From: JALZVT01 sp039029135
Lineage (GTDB): Bacteria; Pseudomonadota; Gammaproteobacteria; Pseudomonadales; Azotimanducaceae
Direction of reading: 5' to 3'
Length of the DNA stretch: 62,319 bases
Assembly: GCA_039029135.1 (NCBI GenBank)
Contig: JBCCGT010000028.1
Span: forward strand, 1 to 62,319
The notes below the pieces were generated by a model. The model did not search any database, was not told the DNA's origin, and saw only the letters and a list, made by a program, of their open reading frames with translations. Shown in pieces: positions 18,342 through 27,195 of the stretch. The translations under genes and the position numbers were made by a program. Numbering within the stretch: the stretch's first letter is position 1; each line of letters begins with the position of its first letter.

Positions 18342-19384
18342 CGCGCGATCAGCGCAGGCAAGACCTCGGCGACGAACAGCTCGTCGCGCAGATCCAGGTG
18401 CAGCATGTCGATGCCCAGCGACTGCAGGGCGTCGATGCGCTCGAGAATCGACGCGGGGCTGCCGATCAGGCGAGCCGCGTAGCCCTCGTTGGTATCGAGG
18501 TGCGACAGTGGATCGTCGGCATCGCCCCACATGCCCTCGGCGCCGCCCACCAGCGCCTTGCGCCGCTCGACCAGCGCGGGGTCGAGCTGCGCCAATCGCG
18601 TATCTATCTCTGCCCAGGCCTCGGCGTCGGTCGGCCGGCACAGGGGTGCTGCGTAGAGCGCGAATCGTAGCCGGCGTCCGTGCGTTGCCGCGGCCGAGCG
18701 GGCGCGCGTGACGATGTCGGCGACACGCTCGTCGCGACCGCCGTTCAGGAACATCCAGTCGGAATGACGCCCCGCCATCGCGATGGCCGCATCCGACTGG
18801 CCGCCCTGAAAAACCTGCAGCTCGCCCGCAGGCGTCGGCGCCAGTCGCAGGGCGTTTGCCGCATAAAAGTCGCCGCTGTAGTCGAACGGGCCGCGCGCGT
18901 CCCAGGCGCCGCGCACGACCTCGATGAACTCACCTGCTCTGCGGTAGCGCGCGTCGTGATCCAGCGCGTCGATCCCGTACATGTCGAACTCTTGCAGGTT
19001 CCAGCCGCTGGTGACGTTGATGGACCAGCGGCCGGCGGTCAGCGTGTCCAGCGTCGCGCCCCATTTAGCGATAGCGGTCGGCGTGAAGAACCCCGGGTGG
19101 ATGGCCGTCACCAGGTTCAGGCGCTCGGTGCAGCTCGCAAAGAAGCTGGTCATGGCCAGCGCGTCGAGCGACGAGCCCTCGGTCTCGACGCCAGAGCCCC
19201 ACCATCGCTGCGCGATGAGCAGGTCGGTGAGGCCCAGCGCCTCGTAGCGTTGCACCATGGCGCGCGCCATGCCGGTCAGCGCATCGCCGCGCGGCATCGG
19301 CTGTGCCGATGTGGCGGAGCCGCCGACCAGCTGCGGACCCTGAAAAACGGTTGGTGCCCAGGTGCAAACGCGCATGACCGGCAT
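18338..19384 (-). CDS. LLM-class flavin-dependent monooxygenase
   Basis: A 348-residue TIM-barrel flavin enzyme of the bacterial luciferase-like family. It has LTDLLIAQRWWGSG early, LVTAIHPGFFTPTAIAKWGATLDTLTAGRWSINVTSGWN (NVTSGWN is typical of alkanesulfonate/pyrimidine monooxygenase-like members) and VFQGGQSDAAIAMAGRHSDWMF, which binds the FMN phosphate. Relatives oxidise sulfonates, sulfones or pyrimidines with reduced FMN from a partner reductase. No reductase or sulfur gene is adjacent, so the substrate is unknown. Confidence 0.87.
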   Translation of the reverse strand: MPVMRVCTWAPTVFQGPQLVGGSATSAQPMPRGDALTGMARAMVQRYEALGLTDLLIAQRWWGSGVETEGSSLDALAMTSFFASCTERLNLVTAIHPGFFTPTAIAKWGATLDTLTAGRWSINVTSGWNLQEFDMYGIDALDHDARYRRAGEFIEVVRGAWDARGPFDYSGDFYAANALRLAPTPAGELQVFQGGQSDAAIAMAGRHSDWMFLNGGRDERVADIVTRARSAAATHGRRLRFALYAAPLCRPTDAEAWAEIDTRLAQLDPALVERRKALVGGAEGMWGDADDPLSHLDTNEGYAARLIGSPASILERIDALQSLGIDMLHLDLRDELFVAEVLPALIAR

Positions 19385-19444
19385 GCTAACCCGTAGCGAT
19401 GCCAGCAGGGAACGCGCGTGCGGACCAGGCCGCGGTCTGCCTCG

Positions 19445-20341
19445 CTAGGAAGCGATGCCCGCGATGCGCAGGCTGAAGGCGACGAGCAGGGGCAACAACG
19501 CCATGGTGAGCAGCGTCGATACCAGTACCGTGGCCGCTACCTCGTCCGGGCGGCGCCCGAATCGCTCCGCGAACACGTAGTTGAACACCGCCGCGGGCAT
19601 GCTCGCCTGCAGCAACAGCACGCCGGCGACCAGGCCCTCGAGCGCGAACAGGTGAATGACCAGCAGAGCGACGCCGACGCCCAAACCCAGCCGGGTCAGC
19701 GCCAGCGTCAGCGCGCGCGGCACGTTGGCCAGAGTGAAGCGCGCCAGCGACGTGCCCAGCATGATCAGCATGCCGGGTATCAGCAGTCCGCCGAGGAGCC
19801 GCGCGGTGTCGGCGATCCAGGTCGGTACCACGGTATCCGTTGCGAGCACCGCGCTGCTCGCCAACACCGACCAGATGATCGGTTGGCGCAATAGCGCGCG
19901 AATCTCGAAGGTGCCCGAGGAGATTCCGAGCCCCAGTGTGTGCTGGCTGAACGCGTTGACGAAGAACACGATCGAACCCAGCGCCAGTCCGGTTTCGCCA
20001 AACGCCAGCATGACCAGCGGCAGCCCCATGTTGCCGGAGTTGGCCTGCACCAGGCTCGGCAGGAAGGCCCGCCGGTCCCAGCCGAGCACCCGCAGCAGCA
20101 CGTAGCCGAACAGCAGACAGCAGGCGATGGTGGTGGCCGCGGCGAGACCCAGGGTGCCAAGCTGCTCGAGCGTCGGGCGCAGACCGGTCAGCGAGTGAAA
20201 CACCAGGGCCGGCGCCCCGACGTTGGTGATCAGCGTGCTGACTGTGGGCTGATCGAACGGCAGCCCGCGCCGGGCCCAGATGTAGCCGACCGCGGTCATC
20301 GCGAAGACTGGGGCGACGATGCCGAAGATGTCCGTGAGCAT
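19445..20341 (-). CDS. AEC-family (auxin efflux carrier-like) transporter
   Basis: A 298-residue inner-membrane protein with about ten hydrophobic helices. It matches the AEC family: NVGAPALVFHSLT, then the conserved QANSGNMGLPLVMLAFGETGLALGSIVFF stretch where NSGNMGLP is the family signature, and LLIPGMLIMLGTSLA in the second half. Bacterial members move malonate, malate or other small acids. It lies 60 bases downstream of the LLM oxidoreductase start on the same strand (the transporter is transcribed first), so the two may be co-transcribed. Confidence 0.9.
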   Translation of the reverse strand: MLTDIFGIVAPVFAMTAVGYIWARRGLPFDQPTVSTLITNVGAPALVFHSLTGLRPTLEQLGTLGLAAATTIACCLLFGYVLLRVLGWDRRAFLPSLVQANSGNMGLPLVMLAFGETGLALGSIVFFVNAFSQHTLGLGISSGTFEIRALLRQPIIWSVLASSAVLATDTVVPTWIADTARLLGGLLIPGMLIMLGTSLARFTLANVPRALTLALTRLGLGVGVALLVIHLFALEGLVAGVLLLQASMPAAVFNYVFAERFGRRPDEVAATVLVSTLLTMALLPLLVAFSLRIAGIAS

Positions 20342-20509
20342 GGCAATTTGCGCGATCTTTACGGTCGCGCATTAGGCGGTGTCGGCGCCGCCTTGGCAAG
20401 GCCGCGAGCGCTCGTCTATGGTGATCCGAAGCGCCGGCTGCGGAATGATTCGATAGGCGAATTGAGGCTGCCGATCGGTCGGCGATCAGCATCGAGGAGG
20501 ACAGTCGAA

Positions 20510-21223
20510 ATGGCAGAAAGCACCATGGCGAACGCGCCGAAGCGGGGCTTCACCGGCAAGCAGGTGCTGCTGTTCCTGCTGCTCGCGATACTGGTGACGA
20601 TCGGCATCACCTACTGGGTGGTTCGCACCTACGTGTTCCCCGCCGATTTCTCGCCAACGGAACTGTCGCAAAAAGAACAGCGGCAGCTCGACGGCAAACT
20701 GCGTTCCCTCGGCGTCGACCCGGAGGCGCTGTTGCCCAACGCCGATCGCGGCGAGCGCCGAATAGAGGACGCGATCGCGCGTGATGCGCAGGGCAACCTG
20801 ATACCCGAAAAGTACACCGAAGAGGGCGCGAGTCGCGAGATCTCGTTTTCGGAACGCGAGCTGAATTCGATGCTCGCCAACAACTCGGACCTCTCAAAGC
20901 GGCTTGCGATCGATCTCTCCGACAATCTTGCCAGCGCGAAGATGTTGGTGCCCTTCGATCAGGATTTTCCGGTGCTAGGTGGACGGACGCTGCGTGTCAA
21001 CACGGGCCTGGAACTCGACTACAGAAACGCGAGGCCGGTTGTCATTCTGCGCGGTATCAGCGTGATGGGCGTGCCGATTCCGAACGCCTGGCTCGGTAAT
21101 CTCAAGAACGTCGATCTGGTCGATCAGTTTGGCGGTAACGCGGGATTCTGGAAATCGTTTGCCGACGGCGTGGAGCTCATCGAGATACGCGACGGTCAAC
21201 TGCATATCGAGCTGAAGGAGTAG
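20510..21223 (+). CDS. Membrane-anchored envelope protein, function unknown
   Basis: From the ATG at 20510, with GAGGAGG upstream, the protein has 237 residues. One helix (about 18-40) anchors it, and the rest is outside the membrane. The external part has ISFSERELNSMLANN and ends VDQFGGNAGFWKSFADGVELIEIRDGQLHIELKE. This is a recurring but uncharacterised proteobacterial pattern resembling DUF2140/YpmS-like anchored proteins; I do not assign a role. A longer frame upstream is only a shadow of the transporter gene. It runs straight into the LLM oxidoreductase gene three bases later. Confidence 0.8.
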   Translation: MAESTMANAPKRGFTGKQVLLFLLLAILVTIGITYWVVRTYVFPADFSPTELSQKEQRQLDGKLRSLGVDPEALLPNADRGERRIEDAIARDAQGNLIPEKYTEEGASREISFSERELNSMLANNSDLSKRLAIDLSDNLASAKMLVPFDQDFPVLGGRTLRVNTGLELDYRNARPVVILRGISVMGVPIPNAWLGNLKNVDLVDQFGGNAGFWKSFADGVELIEIRDGQLHIELKE

Positions 21224-21226
21224 GCC

Positions 21227-22033
21227 GTGCGCATTGGCACAACACTGCGCAACATGGGCGCGGAATCGACCCCGAAAGTCATGGGCGAGTGCGCCCACAT
21301 TGCCGAATCGGTCGGACTGGAATCGATCTGGGTCGTGGATCACATCGCCATTCCGCCGGACGACGCGGAAGGTTCGGGCGGGCGCTATCTGGATCCCCTG
21401 GCGAGTCTCGCCTGGCTGGCTGGCCGCACCGAGCGCATCCTGCTTGGCGTGGGCGTGCTGATCCTGCCGTATCGGCCACCGCTGCCGACGGCGAAGACCA
21501 TCGCGACGGTGCAGGAGCTGTCGGGCGAGAGAATGATACTCGGCGCGGGGGTGGGCTGGATGCAGCCCGAGTTCGACGCGCTGGGCGTCGACCGCAGCCG
21601 GCGGGGACGTGATACCGACGCAACGCTCGCTTTTCTCAACGACTGCTTCGCGAACGACGAGGTCGCCGCCAACGGCCAGCCGTTCCTGTTCAAGCCGCGG
21701 CCACGCAAGCCGCCGATCCTTGTGGGCGGCGGCCCGCCGCACGCGCTGGAACGCGCGGTGCGCTATGGCGACGGCTGGCTGCCGATGGCGCGCGAGCCTG
21801 CGAAGATTGCGGTGCAGACCGCGGAACTGCAGCGGCTAGCGGCGGCCGCTGGGCGGGAACCGCTCGAGGTCACCGCGATGACCGGGCTGCCGGAAGACCC
21901 GGTCGCAGCGGCGGAGCGGGTGGCGGCGTTCGCCGACGCTGGCGTCGATCGCATCGTTGCCGGCGGACGCTACGGCAGCGTCGCCGAGTTTGCGGCGCGC
22001 GCGGAGGCGCTCGGCGCGTTGAGCGACAGTTAG
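21227..22033 (+). CDS. LLM-class F420/FMN-dependent oxidoreductase (TIGR03619-like)
   Basis: A 268-residue enzyme starting from a GTG at 21227. It has the luciferase-like TIM-barrel motifs ESIWVVDHIAIP, RILLGVGVLILPYRPPLPTAKTIATVQELSGERMILGAGVGWMQPEFDALGVDRSRRG and PPILVGGGPPHALERAVRYGDGWLP. These match the group often called TIGR03619 F420-dependent oxidoreductases, although in proteobacteria many members use FMN. The substrate is unknown. It follows the anchored envelope protein after three bases, so they are probably co-transcribed. Confidence 0.87.
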   Translation: MRIGTTLRNMGAESTPKVMGECAHIAESVGLESIWVVDHIAIPPDDAEGSGGRYLDPLASLAWLAGRTERILLGVGVLILPYRPPLPTAKTIATVQELSGERMILGAGVGWMQPEFDALGVDRSRRGRDTDATLAFLNDCFANDEVAANGQPFLFKPRPRKPPILVGGGPPHALERAVRYGDGWLPMAREPAKIAVQTAELQRLAAAAGREPLEVTAMTGLPEDPVAAAERVAAFADAGVDRIVAGGRYGSVAEFAARAEALGALSDS

Positions 22034-22137
22034 CGCTGCACATGCACAGGGACACGCGTGCAGGTCGTGCAGTTGTAGCAGTGCGTTGAACTCCCGCTGG
22101 TGTCTTCAGTCTTACGAACAGAATGAAGGAGACACCG

Positions 22138-22977
22138 ATGCGAGCTGTGCAAAGAGTCAACGATCGTCGCGCCGTGCTGGCCAGCCTGCTGTGCGCTGTC
22201 GCGCTCACCCTGGCCGGTGGCGCCGCGCACGCGGCACCCGAACCCTGGGCGCTGTGGGACGCCGAGAATGCGGCGTCTACCGAGGTTGTCGACCATAGCG
22301 CCTGGTCGCGCTGGCTCGATCGATTTTTGGTGCCAGGCGATGACGGCATCAACCGGGTGCGCTACCGCGCGATCGACGCCGCAGGCCAGGATGAGCTTGA
22401 CGATTATGTCGCCGACCTCGCCGCGATCGACCCGCGTCGATTGAATCGCGACGAACAGTTCGCCTACTGGGCCAATCTATACAACGCCGTAACCGTTCAG
22501 GTCGTTCTCAAATACCCGAACAAGAAGAGCATCCTGCGCATGGGCGAGAAGCTGTTCAAGATCGGTCCGTGGGACGACGCGGCGGTCAGCGTCGCGGGCG
22601 AGTCGCTGACGCTAAACGACATTGAGCATCGGATTTTGCGGCCGATTTTCAAGGACGAGCGGGTCCACTATGCGGTGAACTGCGCGAGCATCGGCTGCCC
22701 GAACCTGCGCATGGCGCCGTTCACTGGCGCGCAGCTCGAAGCCCAACTGGCGGCGGCGGAACGAGACTATCTGTCGCACGAGCGCGGCGTGATGCTCAGC
22801 CGCAAGGGTCTGCGGCTGTCAAAGATCTTCAAGTGGTATCGCGAAGACTTTGCAAGCACGGAAACGGAACTGATCGAGTACCTCGCCGCGCGGCACCCGT
22901 CGCTCGGCGAGGCGCTTAGCGCATTCGACGGTCGGGTGCGCTATGAGTACGACTGGAACTTGAATATCGCCGAGTAG
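22138..22977 (+). CDS. DUF547 domain exported protein
   Basis: The ATG at 22138 has AAGGAGA upstream (an ATG at 22123 lies before this site and is less likely), giving 279 residues. A signal peptide precedes AAPEPWALWD. The DUF547 domain shows NRDEQFAYWANLYNAVTVQVVLKYP, the IEHRILRPIFKDERVHYAVNCASIGCPNLR block and LSKIFKWYREDF. The conserved NCASxGCPxL cysteine region resembles a papain-like active site, but no activity has been established for the family. It is convergent with the DUF533 gene. Confidence 0.9.
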   Translation: MRAVQRVNDRRAVLASLLCAVALTLAGGAAHAAPEPWALWDAENAASTEVVDHSAWSRWLDRFLVPGDDGINRVRYRAIDAAGQDELDDYVADLAAIDPRRLNRDEQFAYWANLYNAVTVQVVLKYPNKKSILRMGEKLFKIGPWDDAAVSVAGESLTLNDIEHRILRPIFKDERVHYAVNCASIGCPNLRMAPFTGAQLEAQLAAAERDYLSHERGVMLSRKGLRLSKIFKWYREDFASTETELIEYLAARHPSLGEALSAFDGRVRYEYDWNLNIAE

Positions 22978-22998
22978 CGCGCCGGCGCTGGCCGTCGG

Positions 22999-23691
22999 CT
23001 AGCCCGCGAGCGCCGCTAGTTGCTCTTCCAGCGCCGCTATGGTGTCGTCGGCCAGGCCCAGCTCGAGCGCCAGCGCGCGCAGATAGACGCGTTCAGCGTC
23101 GTTGCTGTCGCTGCAGACCATGCGGGACACCAACCACAGCTCGGTCGCCTGTTCGGGCGTTGAGGCGCGCGAGGCGATGTCGGTCACGTCGAGCGGCTGA
23201 CTCACTTCTCCGCGCAGGAGTTCCGCCAGATCGTCGCCGAGTTGCAGGCTGTCGAGATTGTCTGCGATGCGCGCGCGCTCCTCGTCGTCCATGTGGCCAT
23301 CCGCTTTGGCGGCGGCGACCATCGCGCGCAGCAGGTTGTCGCTGTGCGTGGCCGCGCTGTCCGCATCCATGTGCCCGGAGAACGCATCCTCCTGAGTGCT
23401 GCCCCCGCTGTTCGCCAGCCAGTTTTGATAGGCCCGATAGCCCAGGCCGCCGAGTGCGGCCAGACCGCCGAGTTTCAAGGCCGCGCCGGTGACGCGCCTG
23501 CCGGCACCGGTGCCTAGCAGTAGCGCGAGCACGCCTGCGGCGGCCGCGCCCTGACCGAGCGTACGCAACTTCTCGTCGCGCTCGGGTCCTTCCGGCGGCA
23601 GGTCCAGACGTTCTGCCGCGAGATCGGAGCCCTGCTCGACGAGTTCCTTGCCGGCCGCCAGCAACTGATCCAACAAATCCTGTGCGTTCAT
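22999..23691 (-). CDS. DUF533/TerB-like protein (YebE-like)
   Basis: The ATG at 23691 is preferred over the GTG at 23709, because AGGAG lies between them at a good distance; the protein has 230 residues. It begins with an acidic helix, then a glycine-rich membrane-inserting stretch (AAAAGVLALLLGTGAGRRV...LGGLAALGGLGYRAYQNW). A TerB-like helical domain follows (LLRAMVAAAKADGHMDDEERARI, with the DGHMDDEE acidic loop). YebE-type proteins are inner-membrane proteins of unknown role, often induced by envelope stress. Confidence 0.85.
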   Translation of the reverse strand: MNAQDLLDQLLAAGKELVEQGSDLAAERLDLPPEGPERDEKLRTLGQGAAAAGVLALLLGTGAGRRVTGAALKLGGLAALGGLGYRAYQNWLANSGGSTQEDAFSGHMDADSAATHSDNLLRAMVAAAKADGHMDDEERARIADNLDSLQLGDDLAELLRGEVSQPLDVTDIASRASTPEQATELWLVSRMVCSDSNDAERVYLRALALELGLADDTIAALEEQLAALAG

Positions 23692-23788
23692 CTGCGCTAC
23701 TCCTGTCACGTCGCTGAATTATGCCCGACGAACGGTCGCTGCCGAATGCCGGGTGGTCGAGCAGAAGCAAAAAGAGTGTCACGTTTCT

Positions 23789-23819
23789 CGCACCGTGATG
23801 ATCACAATTTCGGTGCGAA
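23789..23819. promoter_or_regulatory. Nested palindromes in divergent promoter region
   Basis: TCGCACCG (23789-23796) and CGGTGCGA (23812-23819) form an 8-bp inverted repeat. Between them, overlapping the left arm, GTGATGATCAC is an 11-base perfect palindrome. The site sits between the divergent DUF533 and lipoprotein genes, about 115 bases before the latter's ATG, and may bind a dimeric regulator or act as a short cruciform. Confidence 0.35.
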
Positions 23820-23932
23820 CCAGTAGGCGGTTTAACGGTGACGCCTGCCTAGAATGTTTCGCGCATTCGGGCCAAAGCGCTGCTGCGTGCAACCCAACCC
23901 CAGACATCGAATTTGCATTTCCAGGAGTTGTT

Positions 23933-25507
23933 ATGAACTTTCGTACCGCGGCTGTTCTGCTGTTCTTCTCCGTCGCTCTCGCCGCCTGTGGCGGCGGCGG
24001 CTCGGCAGCCACAGGCGCACCGCCTGCCAGCGACACGCCCGTGACGCCACCCGAAGATCCAACGGGTCAGGTGTCGCTGTTGATCGCCGACAATCCGCTG
24101 GCCGACTTTGATCGCGCCATCGTCGTTATCGATCAGATACTGCTGCTTGCGGAGGATCAGGAGGAGGCGAACGCGCCGGCGCTTTTGGACGCGGCGATTA
24201 CGGTCGATCTGCTCGATCTGCAGAACATCAGCGAACTGATCGCGGACGGCGTCAGCGTTCCGGCTGGCGACTACGAGAAGGTGCGCCTTGAGGTGTCGAG
24301 CCTGACGCTGCAGAAGCTCGACGAAAACGGCAGCGTGATTCAGGGCGAGTCGGTCGACGTCGCCTTGCCCGCAGGAAAGATCGATTTGGTCTCGCGCGAC
24401 GACATCGTCGTTGCAAACGCGGGCGATCTGACGCTCGAAATAGACATCGACCTGGCGAGTTCTATCAAGGAGAGCGTCGATGGCGTTCTGCGCTTTCGAC
24501 CAGTCGTGTTTGTGGACAAGCTCGATCGCGACAATCGCGGTCGCGACACGCGACTGTTCGGCATCGTTCGCGAGATCGACGGCGAGGCCGGTACCTTCAC
24601 GCTGTGCAGCGCGCGTCGGCTATCCGATGACGACGATCAGGTCGACATGACGCGCTGCGTCGACGTCAGCGTCGGCGAAGACACCGAGATCGTCGATAGC
24701 CTGGATGCGCTGTTAACGATCGCCGATCTGTCGACGGGTGAGCTGGCCACGGTGTACGGACACTTTCTGGATGGCGTTATCGACGCCAACGTCATCGAGC
24801 TGGGCGAGCGGCTCGACTTCTTCGCGCTGGACGGTGAGGTGGTGAGCCCGGTCGATGATCTAGGCCGATTCACCGTGCTGGTCGAACGCAGGGAGCTGCG
24901 TCGCGACGGCTTCGAGCTGGACGATGCGGATTCGGACGACGACGCGCCGGACACGCAGCCCGGCGGGGACGACGATGTGCCCTTTGACGATGGGGATGAC
25001 GCGGAGCGTGGCCGTGAGCTGGTGGTGCAGCTTGGCGAGCGCTCGCGCATTCTTGGCGAAGACAACGAGGAGCTGACAGCGGCTGCCATCACGGTCGGGG
25101 CCGAGGTCGAGCTACGCGGCCTGAAGGCCGAGGCCGAGACGGGCGAGCGATTCTTCAAGGCGTTCATCGTGCACGTCGAGACCGATGGTCGCGACGATGA
25201 CGACGAGGGCGACGACGTCGAGCTCAGCGGCGAGCTCATCGCGCTGGATCTCGCCTCCGGCAGCTTCTTTCTGCTGATCGATCAGCAGACCGAGGTGTGT
25301 GTGCGCGTCGATGACGACACGGACTTCTTCCGCATTGTCGCGACCGACGACGCGGTCTCCTCCAGCGAAATCAGCGTCGCGGAGCTGGCCGCGGGTATCG
25401 AGATCGAGGTGTCCGGCGAGCGCGACGAAGACGGCTGCATCGAGGCAGAAGATATCGTCCTGGACGGTGCGTCCGATAGCGACAGCGCGGACGGTGGCCT
25501 GGCCTGA
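23933..25507 (+). CDS. DUF4382 lipoprotein with DUF5666-like repeats
   Basis: The ATG at 23933 (CAGGAG upstream) starts 524 residues with a lipoprotein signal ending in the lipobox LAAC (Cys ~19), followed by a GGGGS spacer. The N-terminal domain (GQVSLLIADNPLADFDRAIVVIDQILLL) is DUF4382; later segments (TRLFGIVREIDGEAGTFTL, FFALDGEVVSPVDDLGRFTVLV, VELSGELIALDLASGSFFLLI) look like repeated DUF5666 beta modules. Two very acidic linkers (DDADSDDDAPD, DDDVPFDDGDD) suggest divalent-cation binding. It should be membrane-anchored and outside the cytoplasm. Function unknown. Confidence 0.88.
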   Translation: MNFRTAAVLLFFSVALAACGGGGSAATGAPPASDTPVTPPEDPTGQVSLLIADNPLADFDRAIVVIDQILLLAEDQEEANAPALLDAAITVDLLDLQNISELIADGVSVPAGDYEKVRLEVSSLTLQKLDENGSVIQGESVDVALPAGKIDLVSRDDIVVANAGDLTLEIDIDLASSIKESVDGVLRFRPVVFVDKLDRDNRGRDTRLFGIVREIDGEAGTFTLCSARRLSDDDDQVDMTRCVDVSVGEDTEIVDSLDALLTIADLSTGELATVYGHFLDGVIDANVIELGERLDFFALDGEVVSPVDDLGRFTVLVERRELRRDGFELDDADSDDDAPDTQPGGDDDVPFDDGDDAERGRELVVQLGERSRILGEDNEELTAAAITVGAEVELRGLKAEAETGERFFKAFIVHVETDGRDDDDEGDDVELSGELIALDLASGSFFLLIDQQTEVCVRVDDDTDFFRIVATDDAVSSSEISVAELAAGIEIEVSGERDEDGCIEAEDIVLDGASDSDSADGGLA

Positions 25508-25534
25508 GCGCTGCCTGGCTGATCCTCATGTGCA

Positions 25535-25584
25535 GGCGCCGCCGAGCGGGCGGCGCCTTGAAGCCGCCGGCCCTGTGCCGGCGG
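25535..25584 (+). terminator. Tandem hairpins after the lipoprotein gene
   Basis: Two GC-rich stems follow the stop codon: GGCGCCGCC (25535-25543) with GGCGGCGCC (25549-25557), then CCGCCGG (25564-25570) with CCGGCGG (25578-25584). Neither has a strong T-run, so termination efficiency is uncertain; the first is followed by TTGAA. Confidence 0.5.
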
Positions 25585-25665
25585 TGTCGTTTCGGGCACC
25601 GTTGCGTCGCAAGCGGCGGCGGCTGAATATAAGGCTCGTCGAAGAAGGGAGCGGGGACGAGCGAC

Positions 25666-26547
25666 ATGCGGCTGCAGGACAAGGTAGCGGTCATCACGGG
25701 CGGCGCGAGCGGCATGGGTCGGGACACGGTCATGCGCTTTCTAGCGGAAGGCGCCCGCGTGGTCGTGGCGGACTTCAATGCGGAAACGGGCGAGGACACC
25801 GTCCGCGACGCGAACGCACAGGGCTATGAAGGTCGTGTGGTGTTTGAACGAGTCGACGTCGTCGCGGAGGCTGACGTCGAGGCCATGATCGACAGAGCCA
25901 CCCGCGAATTCGGCGCTCTGGACGTGGTGTTCAACAATGCCGGCGTCGGCGGCGCCATCGGACCGCTCACCGAAACCACCGAAGCGGATTTCGACTACAC
26001 CTTCGACGTGCTGGTCAAAGGGGTGTTCTTCGGCGTCAAGCACGCGGCGCGGGTGATGCTGGCGCAGGGGCGAGGCGGATCGATCATCAACACCGGCAGC
26101 ATCGCGGGACTGTCCGGCGACGCCGGGCCGCTCGTGTATTCCGCCGCCAAGGCCGCGGTGATCAACCTGACACGCGCGGCTGCCGTGGAGCTGGCGGACG
26201 ACAACATCCGCGTCAACGCGATCAACCCTGGTTTCATCGCCACGCCGCTGGCGGCCGGTCGGGACATGGCCGCGACGCAAGCCCGCTTCGCGACCGCGCA
26301 GCCGCTGCCCGACTATGGGCGGGGCGAACACATCGCGGGTGCTGCGCTGTTTCTCGCCAGCGACGACGCGGCGTTTGTCACCGGAGAGTCGATTCTGGTT
26401 GATGGCGGTCTGACGGCCGCGGGCCCGGAGCTGTCGAAGAAGTTTGCCGGGATCTCGGCCCGCAACTCACGGGTGTCGGGCATCACCAAGGGCAGCACCG
26501 GCGCGCCGCCGGAGATCCGTCGCCTCGACCAGCCCGCCGCCGACTGA
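25666..26547 (+). CDS. SDR-family NAD(P)-dependent oxidoreductase
   Basis: A 293-residue short-chain dehydrogenase with TGGASGMG (10-17) for the cofactor, DxxD-like VADFNA after the second strand, NNAG (about 86-89), the catalytic Ser in NTGSIAG and YSAAKAA with Tyr and Lys (~159, 163). ADFNAET after strand two suggests NAD rather than NADP. A ~40-residue C-terminal extension after the usual DGGLTA end (to RRLDQPAAD) is unusual for a classical SDR. It is a lone gene whose substrate cannot be told. Confidence 0.9.
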   Translation: MRLQDKVAVITGGASGMGRDTVMRFLAEGARVVVADFNAETGEDTVRDANAQGYEGRVVFERVDVVAEADVEAMIDRATREFGALDVVFNNAGVGGAIGPLTETTEADFDYTFDVLVKGVFFGVKHAARVMLAQGRGGSIINTGSIAGLSGDAGPLVYSAAKAAVINLTRAAAVELADDNIRVNAINPGFIATPLAAGRDMAATQARFATAQPLPDYGRGEHIAGAALFLASDDAAFVTGESILVDGGLTAAGPELSKKFAGISARNSRVSGITKGSTGAPPEIRRLDQPAAD

Positions 26548-26626
26548 TCCGCACCCCCCCCTCGCGAGGTTGGGTTCGCGTTACCTCAGGTTTTGAAACA
26601 TCGGTGGTTGCGGGTCCGGCGCTGCG

Positions 26627-26663
26627 GTGCTACTTTTGTCGCATAGTGCTAAAAAAGTAGCAC
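26627..26663. promoter_or_regulatory. BlaI-type dyad operator
   Basis: GTGCTACTTTT (26627-26637) and AAAAGTAGCAC (26653-26663) are perfect 11-bp inverted arms with a 15-base spacer. TACTTTT...AAAAGTAG is close in style to the TACA/TGTA dyads bound by BlaI/MecI repressors. It lies about 90 bases before the BlaI-family gene, where it could overlap that promoter and give self-repression. Confidence 0.7.
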
Positions 26664-26681
26664 AAACCCCGTTGCCAAGCG

Positions 26682-26724
26682 GCAGCAAGAGCAGCAGCAA
26701 GAGCAGCAGCAGTAAGAGCAGAAG
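26682..26724 (+). repeat. Imperfect AGC/AAG repeat in the leader
   Basis: A 43-base purine-rich run of GCAGCA and AGAGCAGCAGC units lies between the dyad operator and the BlaI-family start. The unit GCAGCAAGA occurs twice, followed by a degenerate third copy. It is non-coding in the sense of the gene and may be slippage-prone. Confidence 0.5.
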
Positions 26725-26751
26725 GAACGAAAGGAGGCCGCGAGACGCGCC

Positions 26752-27195
26752 ATGGCCAAGCACCCGCACCACGACCTCAGCCGCCGCGAGCGCCAGATCA
26801 TGGACGTGCTCTACGCGCGCCGTGAGGCGACGGCCGCGGAGGTGCGCGCGCAGCTGGCCGACCAGCCGAGCTACTCCACGGTTCGCGCCCTGTTGCGGAA
26901 ATTGTTGGACAAAGGCCATGTGCTATTTCGCGAGGAGGGGCCGCGCTACATCTACCGGCCGGCCCTGGAACACCGCGAAGCCCGCAAGGGCGCGGTCGGG
27001 CGGCTGTTACGGACCTTCTTCGACGGCAATCGGGTGACCGCGGCGGTAAACCTTCTGGGCGAGAGTGAGCGCCCGCTAACCGCCGAGGAGATCGCACGTC
27101 TGGAGACGCTGGTCGGGGCGCTCAAGGCCGCGGCCGAAGATGCGGATCCGGCGGGCGCCACGGACGCGGAGGACGCAGCCGATGACGGGCGCTGA
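26752..27195 (+). CDS. BlaI/MecI/CopY-family transcriptional repressor
   Basis: A 147-residue repressor. Residues ~8-75 form a winged helix (LSRRERQIMDVLYARREATAAEVRAQLADQPSYSTVRALLRKLLDKGHV, ending in the FREEGPRYIYRPAL wing). The C-terminal half forms the dimer domain and ends in an acidic tail. In related systems the membrane metalloprotease encoded next door cleaves the repressor to relieve repression. The upstream dyad is the likely operator. The start at 26752 has AAGGAGG but with a long 14-base gap. It overlaps the M56 gene by 14 bases. Confidence 0.9.
   Translation: MAKHPHHDLSRRERQIMDVLYARREATAAEVRAQLADQPSYSTVRALLRKLLDKGHVLFREEGPRYIYRPALEHREARKGAVGRLLRTFFDGNRVTAAVNLLGESERPLTAEEIARLETLVGALKAAAEDADPAGATDAEDAADDGR

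Noticed and set aside
19940..20509. N-terminal extension of the anchored envelope protein
   Set aside because: This part is antisense to the AEC transporter, and a strong ribosome site marks the ATG at 20510.
26581..26919. Antisense frame with a leucine-rich run (LLLLLLLL) over the BlaI leader
   Set aside because: It is simply the complement of the AGC/AAG repeat and the BlaI gene.
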